From Chitinophaga oryziterrae (GTDB lineage: Bacteria; Bacteroidota; Bacteroidia; Chitinophagales; Chitinophagaceae), in contig NZ_WRXO01000002.1 of assembly GCF_009758125.1 (NCBI RefSeq), positions 310,001 to 374,000 of the forward strand: a stretch of 64,000 nt of DNA. The letters run 5' to 3'. Shown in pieces: positions 35,507 through 46,000 of the stretch (its first letter is position 1; each line of letters starts with the position of its first letter). Position numbers and translations under genes: made by a program. Under the pieces are notes generated by a model that was not told the DNA's origin, made no database searches, and saw nothing but the letters and a program-made list of their open reading frames with translations.

Positions 35507-35921
35507 ATTAAGAAGTCATTTCTTTTCACTTGTAATTGGCACAGTCACAGTTAACCCCGGGTTGTTTCAGGAATGTTTGCTACAAGGTGATTCTTTTAAA
35601 AAATTTCAACAGGCTTTACGATTTACGATTCTCTATACCTAAAGTTCGCTGATTATATTCTTTGGTTGATTCTGAGAGTTAAGATAATAATTAATTAGTG
35701 GTTTACCGCTATTTTCTATTTAAGCGGTTTACCGGGGTGTCATCTTATGTTAACATGAATAATTTTAGGTTTTTAATAAACAAGAGAGTTCACAATATTC
35801 TTAAGGGGGTTTTTGCATTGAAAATTAAATAGTTACAACTAGAATCGACAGGACGACCTGAATATATAAGACAAAACAATTTTTAAGTAACCGGGATTTA
35901 TTACGTAAACCAAAATCATTT
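35507..35921. promoter_or_regulatory. Divergent promoter region between kinase and SusC operon
   Basis: 415 bp of AT-rich DNA between two divergent operons, so both promoters must lie here. I could not pick a convincing TTTG/TAnnTTTG pair for either, and I see no long repeat. The leader before the SusC start is A-rich and has no Shine-Dalgarno sequence, as usual in Bacteroidota. Confidence 0.5.
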
Positions 35922-38900
35922 ATGATATTACCTCTACATGGTAATCAATTGCCTGTGCCGTTTAAAGGAATAATTATTATTACCCTTATGTTGGTTTTCT
36001 CCTCGCATCTGTTTGCGTCGGAAAAAAAGAACTTACGGGATTCATTACCAGCAAACAGTGCGCAGGGAAAGGTGACCGATGCGGATGAAAAAGTGCCGCT
36101 GCCCAATGTGTCCGTAGAAAATATGTCTACACATAAAGGAACTGTAACCAATGTTGATGGTTCCTTCAGCCTGTCTGCCCGCAGTGGGGACAGCCTCCGC
36201 TTCAGATACCTGGGTAAGCAGCCCCGGGTAATATTGTTTAGCGGACAATCAATATTAAATGTCGTATTAAGCAGGACTGAAGGTGTTCTCTCCGAGGTGG
36301 TGATTACCGGTTTCCAGAACGTAGACAAAAAGAAGTTTGCAGGTGCGGCAGTATCATTAAAGGCAGACGATGTAAAACTGGAAGGTGTAACGGACGTGAG
36401 CCGTATGCTGGAAGGCCGTGCTGCCGGGGTATCGATACAAAACGTATCCGGTACATTTGGTACAGCGCCTAAAGTACGCATCCGTGGTGCTTCTTCTATT
36501 AATGGTGATAACAAACCATTATGGGTGGTAGATGGTGTGGTACTGGAAGAAGTAGCTAACATCTCTAATGACCAGTTGTCCAGCGGTGATCCTACTACCT
36601 TGCTGGGGTCTGCTGTAGCAGGATTGAACTCGAACGATATAGAAAGCTTCGACATCCTGAAAGATGCGGCGGCTACTGCTCTCTATGGTGCGCGTGCGAT
36701 GAACGGTGTGATTGTCATCACTACCAAAAAAGGTAAAGCGGGTAAACCGGTTATTACTTACAGCAGCAGCTTCACTACCCAGTTAAAACCTACCTACGGT
36801 AATTTTAATATCATGAACTCAGGCAGGCAGATGTCTGTTTTAGGAGAACTGGAGCGTAAAGGTACCCTTACACCGGATATCCTTTCCCGCTCAGATAATG
36901 GTGTGTTCGGAAAGATGTACGAAGAGTTACAGGCGGATGCCAACGGTAACTTTAAACTGGAAAATACACCGGAAGCACGTAAGGCTTTCCTGATGCGTTA
37001 TGGCAGGGCAAATACGGATTGGTTCGATATCCTGTTCAGGAATAACTTCATGCAGGAACATTCCCTGAGTATCTCTTCCGGTACAGATAAATCACAGTCC
37101 TATTTCTCTACCAGTTATTATGGTGATAACGGATGGACGATTGCAGATAAAGTAAAACGATATACCCTCAATTTCAGAAATAACTACAAGTTCTCTGATA
37201 AGGTAAGTGCAGGTTTTTCTACTATCGCTTCTGTCCGCCAGCAAAGGGCGCCGGGTGCTTTAACGCGTACCAGTAACCCCGTTGAAGGACAGTACGACCG
37301 CGACTTTGATATCAACCCTTTCAGCTATGCACTGAATACCAGCCGTACTATCACTGCTTACGATGAGAACGGCGACCTGGAATATTTCAGACGCAATTTC
37401 AACGGCTTCAACATCATCAATGAACTTAAGAACAACTATATAGATCTGAATGTAATGGACCTGCGTTTGCAGGGTGACTTCGGATGGAAGATCACACCGC
37501 ACCTGCACTACGATTTCGTAGGCGCATTGCGTTATGTGAAATCTTCCCGCGAACACCAGATCACTGAACATTCCAACATGGCAAATGCCTACAGGGCGGC
37601 AGATAATGCGACCATCGCTGCCAACAACAAATTCCTGTATACAGACCCCGATAATCCTGATGCATTGCCTGTCATCGTACTGCCTTATGGTGGTTTCTAC
37701 AACCGCACAGAAGATCAGCTGATGAACTACGACTTCCGTAACACTTTGCGTTATGATATTTCCCTGGGTGGCAACCATACCCTGAATGTACTCGGGGGGC
37801 AGCAGGTGAAATATGCAGACAGACAAAATTCATCCAGCACAGGATATGGTTATCAGTATAATAATGGGGGTGTTCCTTATGTAGACTACCGCATCCTCAA
37901 ACAAACAATTGAAGGCAACTTCCCTTACTACGGTATGAGCAAAGACTTCGACAGGTTTGTTGCTTTCTATGGTACTGCTGATTACTCCTACGGAGATAAA
38001 TATAACCTAAGCGCCAACGCGCGTTATGATGGTTCCAACCGCTTAGGTTCTTCTTCCGCTGCCCGCTGGTTACCTACCTGGAGCTTTGCCGGCAGATGGA
38101 ACCTGGACAGGGAATCCTTTATGCAGCCTGTTACCTGGGTAGATTACCTGTCGCTGCGTGCCAGCTATGGTTTAACTGCCAGTATGGGCCCTGCTACCAA
38201 CTCCAACATTGTATACCATACTATTAATACCAACCGTGCACATCTGAGTGAAGTGGAATCCGTGATAGACCTGGCACATTTACAGAACAAAGAATTAACC
38301 TGGGAAAAGTTGTATACTTCTAATGTAGGGCTGGAAGGCGGCTTCCTTGACAGGAGGCTGAACTTCACCCTGGACCTTTACAAACGTAAAAGTTTTGACC
38401 TCATCAGCGTTATCAAAACTTCCGGTATCGGTGGTGAAACCTTTAAAGCGGCCAACTACGCGGATATGGATTCCAAAGGTATTGAGCTGATGATAGGCGG
38501 AGAAGTGGTCCGTCATAAAGACTGGGGCTGGAGGACCAACCTCACCTTCGGATACAACAAGAACAAAATCACCAATGCGAAGAATGCTCCTATCATCTTC
38601 GACCTGGTATCGGCAGAAGGTGGTAACGTAGAAGGATATCCTGTGCGCAGCCTGTTCTCCATCGCTTACAGAGGACTGGACCCACACAGCGGTGTGCCTT
38701 CCTTCACTACTGAAGATGGCTCTACAGGTACCAACGTATACCTGCAGGCCGACTCCATTGCTTACCTGAAATATGAAGGTCCTGTAGATCCTCCGGTAAC
38801 CGGTGGCTTCTCCAATACCTTCCGTTACAAAGCATTCTCTCTGAACGTATTCGTTACTTACCAGTGGGGGAATAAAATCAGGTTATATCCTGCCTTTAAA

Positions 38901-39302
38901 ACTTCCTATTCAGACCTGGACGCTATGCCAAATGAGTTCTACGACCGTTGGGTAATGCCTCATGATGAAACAACTACTACTGTACCATCCCTGGTAGATG
39001 CTTTCGAAAAAACAGTGATCAGCGGTTCTTATCCCTATAACAACTACAACTATTCTTCTGAAAGAGTTGCCAAAGGAGACTTCATCCGTCTGAAAACAGT
39101 ATCCCTTACTTACGTGGTTCCGGAAACAATTGTAAAACGTTCAGGCTTTAAAAGCCTGATGGTGACCGGCGCTGCTACCAATATGTGGCTCATCTATTCA
39201 GATAAGAAATTAAGAGGTCAGGACCCGGAATTCTTCAACTCCGGTGGAGTAGCACAACCTATACAGAAGCAAGTAACAGTATCTCTTAAAGTGGGCATTT
39301 AA
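35922..39302 (+). CDS. SusC/RagA family TonB-linked outer membrane transporter
   Basis: A 1126-residue TonB-dependent receptor. A signal peptide (hydrophobic core GIIIITLMLVFSSHLFAS, to about 33) is followed by a carboxypeptidase-regulatory-like domain (about 48-115, GKVTDADEKVPLPNVSVEN), a plug (about 135-275, with MLEGRAAGVSIQNVSG, INGDNKPLWVVDGVVLEE and ILKDAAATALYGARAMNGVIVITTKKG) and the barrel ending VTVSLKVGI. Unlike the two SusC proteins near 13-24 kb, its neighbours are a metallopeptidase and a DUF4302 lipoprotein, so the cargo may be something other than plant glycan, for instance peptide or glycoprotein fragments; this is inference. Confidence 0.95.
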   Translation: MILPLHGNQLPVPFKGIIIITLMLVFSSHLFASEKKNLRDSLPANSAQGKVTDADEKVPLPNVSVENMSTHKGTVTNVDGSFSLSARSGDSLRFRYLGKQPRVILFSGQSILNVVLSRTEGVLSEVVITGFQNVDKKKFAGAAVSLKADDVKLEGVTDVSRMLEGRAAGVSIQNVSGTFGTAPKVRIRGASSINGDNKPLWVVDGVVLEEVANISNDQLSSGDPTTLLGSAVAGLNSNDIESFDILKDAAATALYGARAMNGVIVITTKKGKAGKPVITYSSSFTTQLKPTYGNFNIMNSGRQMSVLGELERKGTLTPDILSRSDNGVFGKMYEELQADANGNFKLENTPEARKAFLMRYGRANTDWFDILFRNNFMQEHSLSISSGTDKSQSYFSTSYYGDNGWTIADKVKRYTLNFRNNYKFSDKVSAGFSTIASVRQQRAPGALTRTSNPVEGQYDRDFDINPFSYALNTSRTITAYDENGDLEYFRRNFNGFNIINELKNNYIDLNVMDLRLQGDFGWKITPHLHYDFVGALRYVKSSREHQITEHSNMANAYRAADNATIAANNKFLYTDPDNPDALPVIVLPYGGFYNRTEDQLMNYDFRNTLRYDISLGGNHTLNVLGGQQVKYADRQNSSSTGYGYQYNNGGVPYVDYRILKQTIEGNFPYYGMSKDFDRFVAFYGTADYSYGDKYNLSANARYDGSNRLGSSSAARWLPTWSFAGRWNLDRESFMQPVTWVDYLSLRASYGLTASMGPATNSNIVYHTINTNRAHLSEVESVIDLAHLQNKELTWEKLYTSNVGLEGGFLDRRLNFTLDLYKRKSFDLISVIKTSGIGGETFKAANYADMDSKGIELMIGGEVVRHKDWGWRTNLTFGYNKNKITNAKNAPIIFDLVSAEGGNVEGYPVRSLFSIAYRGLDPHSGVPSFTTEDGSTGTNVYLQADSIAYLKYEGPVDPPVTGGFSNTFRYKAFSLNVFVTYQWGNKIRLYPAFKTSYSDLDAMPNEFYDRWVMPHDETTTTVPSLVDAFEKTVISGSYPYNNYNYSSERVAKGDFIRLKTVSLTYVVPETIVKRSGFKSLMVTGAATNMWLIYSDKKLRGQDPEFFNSGGVAQPIQKQVTVSLKVGI

Positions 39303-39303
39303 A

Positions 39304-40761
39304 ATGACAAGCATGCAAAGATCAGCACTATATATTCTTTTGATCAGCACCCTGTGTTTCGCAGGATGTAAGAAATACCTGGAGAAGTCTCCGGATAGTA
39401 CCTGGACATTACTGGATACGCCGGAAAAGGTAAGCCAGTTATTGGGTACGGCTTATCCTCAATCCAATTATATGACCTTCTGCGAGGCAACCTCTGATAA
39501 CGTAGAAGATAAAGGAACAGGACAGGATGATAAAGTGAACAGGGACCCTTTTTACTTTAATGATGTGGAGTCCAGTGATGATGACAGTCCGGAGCCATAC
39601 TGGCGTGCCTGTTATACTGCTATTGCTGTCACCAACAATGCCATTCAGGCATGTAATGCAGCCCCCGATACGGCCGCTTATATTCAGCAGAAAGGAGAAG
39701 CACTGGTGGCAAGGGCTTACGCGCATTTCATGCTGGTAAATTTCTTCTCTAAATTTTATGATTCTACTACCGCTGCTACTGATCCCGGTATTCCATATGT
39801 AACTGTACCGGAAGATGTAGTGATGAAACAATATGAAAGGAAAACAGTGGCTTATGTGTATGAGCAGATCGAGAAAGATCTATTGGAAGGATTGCCACTG
39901 ATCCGTGACGCCCGTTATAAAGTTCCACGTTATCATTTTAACCAGGCTGCTGCTTATGCGTTTGCCACCCGCTTTTACCTGTTCAAAAAGAACTACGCAA
40001 AAGCGGCGGCATATGCTGCCATGGTATTCCCTGCCAACAACATTGCAGATAACATGCGCCCCTGGAATACAACGTATGCTGCTATGACGCCTGCTGCATT
40101 GTGGAATACCTATTCCAACTCTTCTGAAAAGGCGAACCTGCTGCTGGTAGAAACGCCATCAGTGTATGGCCGCTATCTGGCACATTACCGTTTTGCCATG
40201 AACTATACCAAGTTCAGAGAGATACTGGGAAATAATGCTACCGGTGGTGACTGGGCATTCCCGGTATACACACAGGGAGAGAAGAATTACTTCGTACCTA
40301 AAATCACAGAGTACTTCGTAAAATCTTCTGTGAATGCTTCTATCGGTACTGCTTATGTAATGGTGCCTTTATTTACTACTGAAGAAGTATTGTTCAACAG
40401 GGCAGAGGCGAATCTTTATCTGAATAATACCACTGCTGTACTGGCTGATCTGAATCTGTTCGCAAGTAAAACAGTTGCGAACTATGACCCTGCTGTAAAT
40501 ACACTGACAATTGCGGGCATCAAGGCTTTCTACGGTATAACGAATACACAACAGGCATTACTGCAAACTATCATGGATTTCAAACGTGCGGAATATGTAC
40601 AGGAAGGTATGCGCTGGTTTGATCTTGCCCGTTACAAAGTACCTGTTACACACGTAACAAGCACCGGTAATTCTATGACACTCGAAGCAAACGATCTGCG
40701 CAGGGTGTTCCAGATACCTGCATCCGCAAAAACTTCCGGAATCGCATTGAATCCCAGATAA
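39304..40761 (+). CDS. RagB/SusD family outer membrane lipoprotein
   Basis: A 485-residue SusD-like lipoprotein, starting 1 bp after its SusC stop. Lipobox FAGC (Cys about 22), then KKYLEKSPDSTWTLLDTPEKVSQLL. Hallmarks: KGEALVARAYAHFMLVNFFSKFY (about 139), LFNRAEANLYLNN (about 363) and the C-terminal FKRAEYVQEGMRWFDLARYKVPV (about 427). It should form the lid of the adjacent transporter. An in-frame Met at codon 4 is an alternative start. Confidence 0.94.
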   Translation: MTSMQRSALYILLISTLCFAGCKKYLEKSPDSTWTLLDTPEKVSQLLGTAYPQSNYMTFCEATSDNVEDKGTGQDDKVNRDPFYFNDVESSDDDSPEPYWRACYTAIAVTNNAIQACNAAPDTAAYIQQKGEALVARAYAHFMLVNFFSKFYDSTTAATDPGIPYVTVPEDVVMKQYERKTVAYVYEQIEKDLLEGLPLIRDARYKVPRYHFNQAAAYAFATRFYLFKKNYAKAAAYAAMVFPANNIADNMRPWNTTYAAMTPAALWNTYSNSSEKANLLLVETPSVYGRYLAHYRFAMNYTKFREILGNNATGGDWAFPVYTQGEKNYFVPKITEYFVKSSVNASIGTAYVMVPLFTTEEVLFNRAEANLYLNNTTAVLADLNLFASKTVANYDPAVNTLTIAGIKAFYGITNTQQALLQTIMDFKRAEYVQEGMRWFDLARYKVPVTHVTSTGNSMTLEANDLRRVFQIPASAKTSGIALNPR

Positions 40762-40779
40762 CCGTATTAAAATATTCAT

Positions 40780-41688
40780 ATGAAGATCATAAAGACATTT
40801 TTTATCCTTTTAACTGTTGCTACGCTTGGAGCGTGCTCTAAGGACGACAAACCGGATAACCTTGAAGATATTCCCGGCCTGGGTGGAGATACCTGGGTTA
40901 AAACACCACTGGACCTGTGGCTACATGATTCCATGGTGGCTCCTTATAATATCGAAGTAAAGTACAAATGGGACCAGTTCGAGTTTGAACTGGACAAGAC
41001 CCTGGTTCCACCGGATGAAGCGATGGTGAAGCCCGCGATAGCTGCTATTCAGAAAGTATGGATAGATACCTACATCGCTGAGGCAGGAGATATATTCTTT
41101 AAACGTTATAGTCCCAAGTTCCTGATCCTTTGCGGCAGCGCCAGCTGGAACGTAGACAATGGTACCATCACACTGGGTACTGCAGAAGGCGGACGTAAAG
41201 TAGTGTTGTATTCTATCAATGATTTCCGCACTAAAACTTCTCCCGGTTATAAGTTATCTGATTCCGTGGTGATAAAACAGATCTTCCACGTAATAGAGCA
41301 TGAATTCGGGCATATCCTTCATCAGAATATCTTATACCCACCTGCTTTCAAACAGATCTCTACGGGGCATTATACGGCTAACTGGAATAACATTTCTGAT
41401 GAGGAAGCACATAGCACCGGTTTTATCACACCTTATGCGATGTCTGGCTATGACGATGATTTTGTGGAGACAGTTTCTCTGATGCTGACAGATGGCAGAG
41501 CTGCTTTTGACAACCTGGTGAACAGTATTCCTGAAGGGACCGTGAATGGTGTTACACAGGCCGCTGCTCAGTCGGCATTACGACAGAAAGAAGCGATGGT
41601 AGTCGGATATTTTAAATCTGCCTGGAACATTGATTTCTACAGTCTGCAAACAAGAACACGCACGGCTGTTGAGCAGCTACTTTACTAA
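40780..41688 (+). CDS. Putative zinc-binding metallopeptidase lipoprotein (Peptidase_Mx1 type)
   Basis: A 302-residue lipoprotein (lipobox LGAC, Cys about 20, then SKDDK). It contains the zincin motif HEFGH at about residues 174-178 (context VIEHEFGHILHQ), with further conserved-looking acidic and aromatic residues downstream (NNISDEEAHSTGFITPYAMSG). This is the pattern of the SusCD-linked putative metallopeptidases. It probably sits in the outer membrane and trims proteins before or during uptake by the adjacent SusCD; substrate unknown. It is 18 bp after SusD. Confidence 0.87.
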   Translation: MKIIKTFFILLTVATLGACSKDDKPDNLEDIPGLGGDTWVKTPLDLWLHDSMVAPYNIEVKYKWDQFEFELDKTLVPPDEAMVKPAIAAIQKVWIDTYIAEAGDIFFKRYSPKFLILCGSASWNVDNGTITLGTAEGGRKVVLYSINDFRTKTSPGYKLSDSVVIKQIFHVIEHEFGHILHQNILYPPAFKQISTGHYTANWNNISDEEAHSTGFITPYAMSGYDDDFVETVSLMLTDGRAAFDNLVNSIPEGTVNGVTQAAAQSALRQKEAMVVGYFKSAWNIDFYSLQTRTRTAVEQLLY

Positions 41689-41704
41689 TTCTATAATTAC
41701 AACT

Positions 41705-43000
41705 ATGCGCAAACAGCTACTATTTATATTTCTTACTATCACCATACTGGCTGCCTGTAAAAAGTCGGATGATAATAATTTATTTGGCGCGTCTCCCGAT
41801 ACCAGGCTGAATGATACATTAAATAAATATCAGAAGATTTTGTCTGGTGCAGAGCATGGATGGAAAGGACTGGTTCTTCCTGATGGACTGGACCATGGCG
41901 TATTTGCTTTCTATTTCAGGTTTAATGATTCCAACAGGGTACAGATGTTTGCTGACTACGACAGCGCTTCCTCTATTACCATGAAGGAAAGCAGTTACCG
42001 CTTAAAGGCATTGCAACAGCCCAGTCTTTTGTTCGATTCTTATTCCTACATACATATTTTAAGTGATCCGGATGCTGCTGTAAATGGCGGTGTATACGGA
42101 GAAGGATTGTATTCTGATTTTGAATTTTCCATTGATGGGATGTCTGGTGATACCATGAAACTGACTGGTCGTTTCCATGGCAGTAAAGCTATGATCATCA
42201 AAGCGACCGCGGAAGAGGAAGCGGCTTATTACGGTAAGCAAAGTAACAGGCTGATAGATAATATTAATAAATATCTTACCTACTTCAAACGCTTAACTAC
42301 CGGTGGCGTAAACTATGATATCGCGTTTAACATTTTCACGCGCAGCGCTAAGTTCAGCTGGATAGATGAAAGTGGTGCGGAGCATGTAGAGATCACCGGA
42401 TTCTATTACACACCGGATGGGGTTGCTTTTTATCCTGCTGTAAATGGCAGCGTAACAGCCTTTAACAACGTTACCTGGAGCCCTTCTACTACTACATTGA
42501 GCTTCACCGTAAACGGCAGTGCAGGTACTATTAAGGAAATAGCTAAACCAACAGTGATCGACAAGGCGGCCCCTAAAGAATGGTACAATGCTGTGATAGG
42601 TAATTACTGGCAGTCCGTAACCGGTTTCCATATAAATGGTGTAGATGATGCCTATGGTATCCAGACCTTACCGAATTACTACCTGCTGCTGTTTTATCCG
42701 CAGTTTGGTACCAGCTCCGGCATTAACTATGACCTGCTGGGTTTTGTGACTTACGACGGTGTTACCCAACCCAGTATAGAATATGGTCCTGCTTTCACCG
42801 CTCCGACCTATACAACAGACGGCAGAATCATTTTCCCTTACCTGGGCGACCTGGGTACTTACCCTGATGATGCCACCCCCATCACGAATACAATTACAAA
42901 AATTTCAGAGAGTACAGGATTCTACCTGGTACGCACCGGAAGTGCTACTTACGATATGGTAAGTGCAAAAGATGGCAAAGCATGGATATCCTGGAACTAA
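41705..43000 (+). CDS. DUF4302 lipoprotein
   Basis: A 431-residue lipoprotein: MRKQLLFIFLTITILAACKKSDDNN, lipobox LAAC. The rest is beta-rich with features of the DUF4302 family (LNKYQKILSGAEHGWKGLVLPDG near residue 35; FYFRFNDSNRVQMFADYD near 63). This family recurs behind SusCD and zinc-metallopeptidase genes in Bacteroidota, as here, and may be the surface ligand-binding subunit; no function is established. I use the ATG at 41705; a longer reading begins inside the previous gene. Only 21 bp separate it from the giant adhesin gene. Confidence 0.85.
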   Translation: MRKQLLFIFLTITILAACKKSDDNNLFGASPDTRLNDTLNKYQKILSGAEHGWKGLVLPDGLDHGVFAFYFRFNDSNRVQMFADYDSASSITMKESSYRLKALQQPSLLFDSYSYIHILSDPDAAVNGGVYGEGLYSDFEFSIDGMSGDTMKLTGRFHGSKAMIIKATAEEEAAYYGKQSNRLIDNINKYLTYFKRLTTGGVNYDIAFNIFTRSAKFSWIDESGAEHVEITGFYYTPDGVAFYPAVNGSVTAFNNVTWSPSTTTLSFTVNGSAGTIKEIAKPTVIDKAAPKEWYNAVIGNYWQSVTGFHINGVDDAYGIQTLPNYYLLLFYPQFGTSSGINYDLLGFVTYDGVTQPSIEYGPAFTAPTYTTDGRIIFPYLGDLGTYPDDATPITNTITKISESTGFYLVRTGSATYDMVSAKDGKAWISWN

Positions 43001-43021
43001 AAATCTAAAAGAGCTTTTCAT

Positions 43022-46000
43022 ATGAAACGGTATACTATTTATTCCTTTTGCAGAGTAACCTGGCTGGTCGCAGTATTGCTGATGAGCATACTGAGCGTAC
43101 GTGCCCAGACGAATATCAGTATAGGTTCAGGGACCTTCGGTAATGAAGAGAGCTGGTATCCCTGTCCCTTGCAGGATTATTATGACGGGGCCAGGGCGCA
43201 ATACCTGTACAAAGCATCTGAACTACAGGCGGCTGGTATGGGTGCTGGTGTTATCAGCGCTCTCAGTTTTAAGGTGCTGAACCTGCGTGGCGGAGGATTG
43301 ATAGAAAACTACACTATCAAAATAGGTACCGTTTCAACATCTCAGTTAAACCAGGCTACCTGGGAAGCTGTAAGCAATTTGGTCTATGGCCCTGCTATGT
43401 ATCAACCGGTAACCGGCACAAATAATTTTGCGTTCGCTGCCAGTTTTACGTGGAACGGAATGGATAACATTGTGGTGGAAATATGTAACGGGGATAACAG
43501 TGGTGAAACGAGCGATCAGAACCCCGAAGTTCAGTATACAACCAATCTGCCTTTTAATGCGTCTCATACTTACAGGGCTAATAGTCAGGGTAACCTCTGC
43601 GCTACTACGAATACCGCCAACACCGGTACTTTAAGTAACCGCCCGGATATCGTGTTTGCATGGACTGCCGCTGCTGCCTGTACAGGTACACCTGTTGCAG
43701 GTACGCCTGTTATAGATGCTTCTCAGATATGTTCAACAGGTAAAGTAAACCTTTCACTGAGTGGTACTACGATTGCTTCAGGATTAACATTCCAGTGGCA
43801 GTCATCTCCTGATAACAGTACCTGGACGAATATCACCGGCGCTACCACAGGCAATTATACGGCTACACAAACCGTTAGTACCTGGTATCGTTGTATTGTT
43901 ACCTGTAGTGGGGCTTCTGCTACTTCTGCCAGCGTGCAGGGAGTATCACCTTCTCCTGTAAATGGTACTTTTACTATTAACAGTGCAGTAGCTACGGGTG
44001 GAACTAATTTCCAGTCGTTTAATGATGCGGTCAACTTTATCAAATGTGGGGTTAACGGTGCGGTCGTATTTAATGTGGTGACCGGCAGCGGCCCTTATAA
44101 TGAACAGGTGGTGATCCCTGTTATTCCGGGAGCATCTGCTACCAACACGATTACTTTCAATGGTAATGGCAATAACATTCACTACTTATCTACGCTTAAT
44201 ACAAGTCCGGCCGTTATAAAACTGGATGGCGCTGATTATATCACTATCAACAATCTGGACATTAAAACAGATGGTGGTGGTTACAGTGAATATGGGTTTG
44301 GTATCCATCTGACAAATGACGCGGATTTTAACACTATCAATAATTGTACGATTACATCTGATCTGTTATCCGGTTCGCAGAACTTTGCTGGTATTGTTAT
44401 CAGCGGGGGTAATTTCCTGACAGATGAAAATTCAAAGAGTGATAACAATACGATCAGTAATAACACGATTACTGGGGGCTATTATGGTATCACGATGTAT
44501 GGTAACCTGGTAGATGCAGCGGGCAATAATAAGATCATCAATAATGCTATTCATGATTTCCATCATGGAGGTATCAATGCGCAGGGTACATTTAACCTGC
44601 TGATAGAAGGAAATGAGATCAGTCGCCCTGCACGTACCACCACCTGGCAGTTTTATGGTCTGTACCTTACCGGTCTTAATACTAAGCTGAACGTTAACGG
44701 TAACAGGATCAGTAATCCTTATGGGGGTACTCCTGATAATCTTGATTACTGCTTCGGTATAGATATAGAAAGTGCAGGAGCATTGCCGGGATTAGAGAAT
44801 GTGATCAGTAATAACCTCATTTATAATTTTACTGCCGGAGGTAATGCGGAAGGTATTCATGTGTCTTTCTGTAATAACGCCTGGTTCTATCATAACACGA
44901 TTGCACTGGATGGTACCAGTACTGCTGCTACTTATACTGCATATGGTTTTTATGTAGATGCTTATTCCGGTGGTATCAACCTTAACAATAACATTGTACA
45001 TCTCACCAGGGCTGGTGCCGGTAAGAAGTATGCAGTATATATAGAAGCAGATCCGGGTACTGTGATGGCTGATCATAATAACTACTACGTAGCTAATTCT
45101 GTACAACAGGGGGCTACCGGTTATTATGGAGGCGCTGATCACAAGACAATGGCACAGTGGAAAGCTGCCTTTGGTGGTGATGCTGCTTCTATTGCCGTGA
45201 ATCCTTTGTTCTTTGATGTGACTACCGGTAACTATACGCCGCAGAACAACTCACTGAACGACCAGGGTATATTTGTAAATATTACTAAAGATATTACCGG
45301 TGCTACACGTAGCACCACCAAACCGGATATAGGCGCTTATGAGTTTACGCCTCCTGCATGTACTGCACCGCCAACACCTGGTACTACCATTCTATCTGCC
45401 AATCCTATTTGTGCGAATACACAGGTAGTACTTGGGTTAACAGGTAATTCAATCGGTGTGGGACAAACCTACCAGTGGCAGTCTTCCCCCAATGGTGTTA
45501 CGTTTACTCCACTGGGCGCTGTGATGGACGGTTCTGATACTACTATCACCGGAACAGTTTCTGCTTATTACCGTGTAGCATTAACGTGCAGTGGTAATAC
45601 GTCCTATTCTACCCCTATACTTTTAACAGTAAATCCGCCGGTACCAACAGGTGTATATACCATTAACAAAGGGGCTGCTGCCAGTGCTACCAACTATGTA
45701 AGTTTCACAGCTGCCAGTCAGGCTCTGCAATGTGGTATTACAGGTCCGGTCGTATTTAATGTAGTAGCTAATTCAGGTCCTTACAATGAACAACTGATAC
45801 TGGACAGTATCAAAGGTAGCTCTGCGGTGAATACCGTTACATTTAACGGTAATGGTAACACGATCGCCTTCAGCTCTGTTAATTCGCTGGAACGTTCAGT
45901 TATCAAGCTGAGAGGTACGGACCATGTGATTATTGATAGTCTGATTATAGATGCAACAGGCGCCGGTACTTATGGTTATGGTGTGCAGTTGTTGAATAAT

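Noticed and set aside
37260..37826. 188-residue minus-strand ORF inside SusC
   Set aside because: It is antisense to a well-supported SusC barrel and has the composition of a shadow frame; the 192-residue minus-strand ORF at 23118-23696 was rejected for the same reason.
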